From NCBI GenBank assembly GCA_900095095.1, contig FMBT01000292.1, positions 682,001 to 746,000 of the forward strand: a stretch of 64,000 nucleotides of DNA, written 5' to 3'. This DNA comes from Fragilariopsis cylindrus CCMP1102 (lineage: Eukaryota; Bacillariophyta; Bacillariophyceae; Bacillariales; Bacillariaceae). The notes under the pieces were generated by a model. It made no database searches. It had not been told where the DNA came from and was given only the letters and a program-made list of their open reading frames with translations. How positions within the stretch are numbered: the first letter of the stretch is position 1; each line of letters opens with the position of its first letter. A program made the translations under genes and the position numbers. Below are positions 57,996-64,000 of this stretch, in pieces.

Positions 57996-58934
57996 GGATA
58001 ATTTCTTTGAGGGTTTATTGGTTGGTGTTGGCTACCTGGAGAAGGGAAGTATCTTGTGTGCATGTAATGACTCTTTGGAATAGGAATGAATGGAAATTCA
58101 AACAACCTATGGAAAATGAATACAATAGGAAAATTGTGGAATGTAAGATAAATATAACTTTGTATGTTCAAAGTACAAGCGATTAAACTTTCCTTTTAGA
58201 AACGTTGCTGGTTGAAAGTTGTAATTTATTGTGTTAAGAAGGGGAAATACTTCATTGGTTTCAAGCTATAATAAACACAATTCTGATAGAAGTAGAATTT
58301 GTCCTCATCTAGTAGCAGTGTAACAGTACCTAAGTATAACAAACACCATTCTGTTAAATGATCTGGCTTAGATTTTCTACCAGCCTTTACCTTTTTCATG
58401 ACCTATTGAAGATGGATTGTATCTTATATTAAACAATAATGCATTTGAGAAAACTCCGTGCCCTTATTTATGTTAGCTTAGTATTTGACATCTGACATTT
58501 GACTGCACCTTTTGAGTACAACTACACTACTTTTAATCTTCATTCAACTTTAGGAACACTATTCTGCCATTCTTTCTAGTTCAGAAAATTTTGTAGCTCT
58601 TCCTACTGTTCTCGTGTGACCAATCCTATTATTAATCAAGGGGTTGCCAACACTGAGATGATAACCTTGTCAGAGGCAATTGACCATTATTTAGTGCATC
58701 TAGCTAATTTGTGTGAGGTAGTGAAGTGCTAGAGTAAGGATATCATTCCGTACAACGGATACACTTTTGGAGAAATCCACGTTCAGGCGATTGTCTCCAT
58801 TATGGGGACAACAAAACACACCCTTGATGTCAAAATTGATACCGTAGTATCCATATTTATATCAACAAATGGAGTCTTATGATAAATACATTGATGAAAT
58901 CCTTATTATAAAGGCCATTTCATCAATTACAAAC

Positions 58935-59320
58935 AGAACTAGGTGTAGTGACCAATAAAATGCCAAGCATGTCAAGCGTGAAGGACCCACCCAAGAGGCT
59001 TGGTCAAATCGTCAGGAGGGTTGATACCACCTGGTGTATGAAGTATTTCAATGCTTCCATCCCCGTTCCAATCTTGTATAGCAAAGTGCTGAACATCGAT
59101 ATGACAAGTTCTCTCAGTAGGAACACAGGCGTTGATAATCATGATAGTAGACGCATTATCTTCATAGATTGGGGTAGGATTAGGTGAGTGGAAACCAAGT
59201 TTAGTGAGGATAGATTACAAGTATTTTGTAATCTTAGCACAGGCAACAGCCGCAATAAATTCAGCTTCAGTAGAGCTGAGAGCAACAGTAGGTTGTGTTT
59301 TTGAATGAATTATCTGGAAA
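58935..59320 (-). mobile_element. Broken Ty1/Copia retrotransposon 3' end (RNase H part)
   Basis: On the minus strand the region reads like the end of a Copia polyprotein, with the SSTEAEF RNase H motif, a YEDNAS-type step and a C-terminal segment containing HIDVQHFAIQDW. Only the last part of RNase H is left. It is a fossil, old enough to be broken in several places. No second LTR was identified. Confidence 0.75.
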
Positions 59321-59334
59321 GGCCGTTACAGGTG

Positions 59335-59827
59335 TAGTTCATTTCTATAACAAGACTCCGGCCAACTGGTATTGTAGGAAACAATCTACCACAGAAACCG
59401 CAACGTACGGATCCAAATTTCTGGCATGCCAAACCTGTTTCAAACAGATCATTGACCACATGCAGTATCTTTGATACCTTGGAGCACCAGTGTACAAGAC
59501 GGACTATGCATGGGGAGACAATGATGCTATGATTAATAGTGCTACTATACCTGACGCAAAGTTACATAAACGACACAGCATTCTGTCATTTTTCTTTGTT
59601 AGAAGTTTGATTGCATGTGGGTACATTAATTTGCAACACTTGAAATCAGAATGCAATATTGCCAATATTCTTACTTAACATTGGGGTTACCACAAAGTAC
59701 GTACAAACTGATCCGTCCAATCTTTCATTTCAGAGGAAATACTGCCACCCTGTACTTTGACAATACACAAAAAGTTGACAGCTACATTACTCCATCGGAA
59801 TTGGATGAAACTGTCACAATCAGTGGG
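59335..59827 (+). mobile_element. Broken Ty1/Copia retrotransposon 3' end (RNase H part)
   Basis: On the plus strand a different Copia end is visible, with KTPANWY, ETATYGS, AWGDNDAMINS and LHKRHSILSFFFVRS, typical of diatom Copia RNase H. It is followed by a purine-rich GTGGGGAGTG and TGTTA near 59828, where an LTR might begin. The right LTR edge cannot be placed. It is a fossil fragment with a few breaks, and its subgroup appears to differ from its neighbour on the other strand. Confidence 0.75.
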
Positions 59828-60769
59828 GAGTGTTAAATTATACACGACGGATGTCTATAATACATAGGCCCCTTGATGTTAGTAAAAGTAAATGTTGTGA
59901 GTTACTTATAACCAGTTAGAGTTGAAACATGAATGAGAGAAGTGTCTGCCGCAAACCGCTAATATATATATATATTAGGCGAAGTGATGTTACAAATAAC
60001 GTTGTGTACAAAGTTACTGTTTACCACAATACCAAAGTACAACAAAATACCTGATTATAAGATATGACCTATCTCTATCTTTTATTGTTGAATCTTTTAT
60101 TGTTGACGAATTGTAATAATCATGGACTAAATAAACAAGTGTGTTAATAACAACCTTTTGCGTTTGAACAGCCGTTGCATTGCAATAGCAATATTAATAG
60201 AGATATCTACAGAAAGAATAACCACCTGTATTCAAGAAGGGTGAATAGCCTGGTAGAACAACTGCAGCAGTCTTCCAAGGGACGTGAATAGCAACCATCA
60301 CAGTCATAATAGAATCCTACAGCACTAAGAGTAAGACTATTAGAATCCTGTTTCACGATTGTTTGTGAAACGTAACAGTTTTTCAGTACAAAAGCTACAT
60401 GTATCATTTAGAAGGGATCTTTGGTCTTTGTCTCCCTCTTTGTATTATATCTATGAAATGAACAGCCCCTTTTTTACCCCCCTCCCCAATTTTATGTGAA
60501 GTATGAATTAAAATGGAAAAATATCTTCATTGACACATGACAATGGGAAAAGTTACTAGGGGCATTATCTCCAACTTTAGATATTAATATGGTTTATCAG
60601 GGAACATTGGTGAATTTTCTACAAAGGTGCTTCACAAGAGGTGCAGAGGTGCATAAGTGGAGGAGGATTGTGAGTCAAATAATGATAGTGTATTAATGGA
60701 TAAAGTACTAATACAGAACATCTTCCTTCTACCATTGTTGGTGGTATGTGTTTTGTTGTTCATTCAATT

Positions 60770-60817
60770 CATTTCATTTCATTTCATTTCATTTCATTTC
60801 ATTTCATTTCATTTCAT
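60770..60817 (+). repeat. (ATTTC)n pentanucleotide array
   Basis: About ten ATTTC units. The short ORFs across it are translations of this repeat. Confidence 0.97.
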
Positions 60818-61741
60818 CTCCATTTCATTTACTCAGCAATTGTTGTGAATTTGAAGTTAGTTAGCTGTCTTGGTTATGTCCTATCTGCTTCAAATTTTAT
60901 GTGGCTCCTACTGATGCCGCCTCTGCATTTAAAAGTGTCATATTATTATGTATATTTTCTAAATTACATGTTTCGTACCATTTTTTTCTGCTCATGAGCG
61001 TAGCACCTCACTTCAAATCATCCATTGAATTCAGTCATGATAACAGCAGCTGGTCATATGTAAACAGAATCAAAGGATGTTTGTTGAATAATGTGTGTAG
61101 TAGTCTTTTATGATCGTCTTTTCCCCCCCCCCTCCCTTCTATGTGCTACTAGTTTTGACTGCAGCCTTATTATTGTTTATTGTACAGTGCATTGTTGTTT
61201 ATTTGTTTGTTTGTATGTATGCTTGTTTGTTGTATTCAAAGTTGCTGTAGTGATATAGCCCTATTGGCTGGATTAAAAATGGAAAGAATTTGTGTTCTAT
61301 TTACTGTTTAATAATCATTGCCCTGCAGATCCCCCCCCCCCCCCCACCTCTATCAGGAAAGAACATCCTTGCACATAGTTCACTGCAATCAAAGTCTGTC
61401 CATAGAAGTAGACCTTAGCATCTAGGAAACTGCAACAGAATGTAACAAAAACATATGCATCTAGACAGTACAGTATTTATTAAAATGAAGAAAAAAGCTC
61501 CATTTCTTCATTTTCAGTCATAAAAATTGAGTCCCGGTTACTTTTGACTGCGGCCGTCCTGAATACAATAATACGGTAAGCTGTCTTTTATTAGCAGGCA
61601 GAAACAATAACACACAGAATTAAAGTGCTATTCACATTCGAACGATTGTTTCATTAGCGAGGCTCAAAGTATAAATTAGAGTAGAACAGTGGAAAAATTA
61701 AAAGTAAGCCTTTAAGCTGAACTAAGAGCGTAGTACTAACA

Positions 61742-62485
61742 ATGACGACATCGTGGACCGATAAAGAAAATACGTGGCCTGTCTTGCTATACCGCCGAGA
61801 AAGAGATGGTTGGAAAAAGCAAGAATTGCAATCAGCGTCGTCTTCGTCGTCGTCATCATCATCATCGAAAAGAAACAAGAATCGTCACCAACACAGCACC
61901 ACTGTGATGGTAGCTCCTCGGAAGGAATGCATTGTCTTTCCAACTCTCCGACAGAGATTTTCGTTGAAGTCTCAAACAGATCAAGGAACTGTCATGCGTC
62001 GTAACAATAAAATTCTCTTGACTTCCAAACGCCGTACACGATCGTTGCTTCTCCAATTCCAGTCATTGGAAGATTGCTTGGCCTTTTCTGATAAGTTTAT
62101 CAAATTAAATCCAAATCTATCTGCATTATCGTTATCATCATTATCATTATCATCATCATCGTCATCGTCATCGTCTTTGGGAGATAAAAAAGCAGCAACA
62201 GCAGTAGGTTCATCTATAACGATTACTAACAATGAATCAGCATCACGAGATGCTACGCGTAGTACTTGTACTCCTCAACATGAAAGCAACCAGACCACAA
62301 TGCTACAACAAGAACCTATCGTGAGAGAAAAAGAACGCAAGGAGGTTGTTTCATGGGTAACACGATTGCTTCACGATGATGACTTTTTAGGTTACGTTCA
62401 CAAGATTGAAACCTATATTTCCGGCACGGATGATGGGGAACAAATTTTGCATGGGTTGGAAAATAGACTTCTCCCTACGGTCTAA
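61742..62485 (+). CDS. Ser-rich protein, not recognised
   Basis: A single-exon ORF of 247 aa. No domain recognised. Two poly-Ser tracts (about residues 31-42 and 129-145) separate three ordinary segments. The first is an N-terminal part with WPVLLYRRERDGWKK. The second is a middle part with a basic stretch and LLLQFQSLEDCLAFSDKFIK, which reads like the end of a small alpha/beta domain. The third is a C-terminal helical part, EVVSWVTRLLHDDDFLGYVH and IETYISGTDDGEQILHGLE. The segments between the Ser tracts look like conserved sequence rather than noise, so I think this is a real gene. No signal peptide or membrane helix. It lies convergent to the DNA glycosylase gene. Confidence 0.6.
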   Translation: MTTSWTDKENTWPVLLYRRERDGWKKQELQSASSSSSSSSSSKRNKNRHQHSTTVMVAPRKECIVFPTLRQRFSLKSQTDQGTVMRRNNKILLTSKRRTRSLLLQFQSLEDCLAFSDKFIKLNPNLSALSLSSLSLSSSSSSSSSLGDKKAATAVGSSITITNNESASRDATRSTCTPQHESNQTTMLQQEPIVREKERKEVVSWVTRLLHDDDFLGYVHKIETYISGTDDGEQILHGLENRLLPTV

Positions 62486-62740
62486 TTTTCTAAAATTAGC
62501 TAGTAGATACAGTAGAGAATTTACTGGCAGTTTCAAATTAGACGGGAGAAACGAGAATTCGAAATAGATTTGACGATGTACACAGGACGAATACGCACTT
62601 AAATACAGAGCAAAAACTCCATATATAGAAAGTAACGTAATATAATTGTACATACATACACATCCACCCCTTTTGGAATATAGCCTTTTATGATTATAAT
62701 AGTTTTAGCTTATTATTACAGAAACGATTCATTCATTCAT

Positions 62741-64000
62741 TCATATATCTAAACTTCTTTTCCATTCTACATAAGCAACAAGTATATAATCATTTGAAAT
62801 TATAGGAAGGTCAAGGTCTTTTCGGATAAATATTTGGAATGCATCTGCGGCGTAATCACCACAATTAGAAATATTCTTCACTTCTTTCCGTGTCAAGTCA
62901 AATTCAACTTCTCTACGCCTAATAATAGGCGAAATAGCTGTAGATCCAGATGTAGATGTACATGTAGTAGTCGTATTAGTAGCAGTTGTACTCGTGTATT
63001 GGCAATATGGGACGAACAAATCGATTTTATTTTGATTTTTGGTAGTTATTAATAATAGGAAGTCTCTGGAAAGTTGAACAAATGCTTTGGACTTGTTACG
63101 TCCAAGTCCTGTAATTCGCACCTGATTGAAAATATAGTCACGAACAGCTTCTTCATCGTTATTAGCATCCTTAACGACTGATTCTACCGTCGGCCATCGT
63201 TGGAAAAGACGGAATAGAATCCGATCGATATTTTGATTTCGTTTTGTCTTATTTAATAAGATTGTAGAAATTAATAAACGCCATGGATGTTCCGAAAAAA
63301 GTTCTTCAAGCAAACCAAATGGACTAGCAGTAGTGGCAGTAGTGGCAGTAGTATCATCAGTAGCCAATCTTCCCACGACGGCCGTAGTCATCGTGGTCGA
63401 TCCAATTAAGTTTCTATTACCAGTCATGATTGTGGTTGTTGATTTATTGTTATTGTTATTGTTCGTCGTCGCGAAGATACTACTATCATTATCTAGGGTA
63501 TCGATACATGTTTGGGGAGCTTCTCTTTCTCTGAAGAGAAACTTGCGTCCTTTTTCAAAGCTCGAAAAAGTCTTTTAAAGATGAACATACGAATAATAAT
63601 AATATTTGGATATATTGTTGCAAGGAAAGAAAATCATTAGAAAATCATAACAAGTAGGTGGTGTGTATAATATAGTGGAGGGAATAAAGATAAGTATAAG
63701 CATACTTTTGTTTTGTTTCGATTTATATTTTGTCTTACCTTGCCAGATTTAAGAGATACGAATTCTGTTAACTGATTCGTGTATGCTTTCGAATTTTGTT
63801 TCCGTTCTTCGGCGGTTTGAACCCTTGACGAGGACGATAACGATGATGGTGATTTAATATTTACAGGTATCTCGATATCATTAGTACTTGTATTCTGATT
63901 TTCTTCTTCTGTTTCTGTTTCTGTAGTTTTATCATCAAAGACTAAGCGACACGTCCAATCATTTAGTATTTCACCAATGGGTGTGTATTTTTCTAACTTC
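62741..64000 (-). CDS. MBD4-like HhH-GPD DNA glycosylase, 5' end outside the window
   Basis: Exon 63571-62741 and an upstream exon running off the right edge (63739-64000) join in phase 0 (GTAAGA donor, AAAAG acceptor). The visible part is about 363 aa. MBD4-type glycosylases remove T or U from G mismatches, mainly at CpG, in base-excision repair. The C-terminal domain reads SPFGLLEELF, HPWRLLISTILLNKTKRNQ, the RWPTVESV segment, ITGLGRNKSKAFVQLS and NISNCGDYAADAFQIFI. The last matches the MBD4 GKYGNDSYRIF region, whose Asp is catalytic, and it is kept here. A Thr/Ser-rich insert of about 35 residues interrupts the domain. A methyl-CpG-binding domain, if present, would lie outside. The ATG at 63427 is internal to this exon, so the gene is longer than that ORF. 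Confidence 0.82.

Larger units (their letters stand above)
57996..61741. other. 3.7 kb gene-poor region with broken Copia fragments and simple repeats
   Basis: No intact gene recognised. It holds two Copia fossils (58935-59820), an ATTTC array (60770-60817) and two poly-C runs (about 61123-61132, 61331-61345). The remaining sequence shows no family that I can name. Confidence 0.6.

Noticed and set aside
59828-60200. Candidate LTR beginning TGTTA after a purine-rich tract
   Set aside because: No second copy is visible in the window and the right edge cannot be placed, so only a possible start is noted.
60657-60997. Ser/Phe/His-rich ORFs
   Set aside because: They translate the ATTTC microsatellite.
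1-64000. CRISPR arrays, bacterial operons, riboswitches
   Set aside because: The gene structure is eukaryotic, and no direct-repeat/spacer pattern was seen.

Overview
The window reads as nuclear DNA of a diatom (photosynthetic stramenopile). Two genes encode fucoxanthin-chlorophyll a/c light-harvesting proteins whose presequences end in the diatom plastid-import motif (ASAF|AP, ATAF|TT). The other genes are eukaryotic housekeeping genes with short GT-AG introns of roughly 60-250 nt. There are also P-T/R-K-rich linkers typical of diatom secreted proteins and decayed diatom-type Copia fragments. The DNA is AT-rich and full of trinucleotide tracts that encode poly-Asp, -Gln, -Asn and -Ser. I cannot name the species.

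Layout, left to right: an FCP antenna gene (786-1944, +); RRP9/U3-55K (2140-3816, -); a large PPR protein (4570-7590, +); SGF29 (8147-10416, -); a metallophosphatase fused to a FAS1 domain (10721-13424, -); an internally duplicated double ATP-grasp enzyme (14047-17483, -); a 2 kb repeat-rich gap; a SWEET sugar transporter (19540-20642, +); a syntaxin-18-like SNARE (20850-22277, -); a membrane LRR protein (22938-25721, -); POL5/MYBBP1A (26233-30573, +); RINT1/TIP20 (30630-32981, -); a DUF4239 membrane protein (33477-35294, +); ADA2 (36158-39082, +); an aldo-keto reductase (39413-40668, -); a PPN1/sphingomyelinase-like phosphoesterase (41059-42824, -); a Stowaway-like MITE (about 43028-43256); a possible LYR-type mitochondrial protein (43620-44282, +); a second FCP (45559-46263, +); ETF-beta (47637-48404, -); an ERCC6L2-like Snf2 protein (48974-54604, +); a divergent pair of SPFH/band-7 proteins (55129-56471, - and 56930-57995, +); a gene-poor 3.7 kb stretch with two broken Copia ends; an unrecognised Ser-rich protein (61742-62485, +); and an MBD4-like DNA glycosylase that runs off the right edge (62741-64000, -).

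Several neighbours share a cell function, although the layout does not prove co-regulation. SGF29 and ADA2 both belong to the SAGA histone-acetyltransferase module. Syntaxin-18 and RINT1/TIP20 both act in Golgi-to-ER vesicle fusion. RRP9 and POL5 both act in ribosome biogenesis. ERCC6L2 and the MBD4-like glycosylase both act in DNA repair. The two FCPs, and by inference the PPR and DUF4239 proteins, go to the plastid.

The most unusual items are these: the metallophosphatase-FAS1 fusion with an altered GNH motif; the double ATP-grasp protein whose two halves share an intron position; the divergent SPFH pair, one of which has a 46-nt exon between two homologous introns (possible intron duplication); the MITE; and a phosphoesterase intron whose retention would exchange a membrane anchor for a soluble tail. 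Exon joins were worked out by hand from GT-AG sites and reading-frame continuity, with no transcript evidence.
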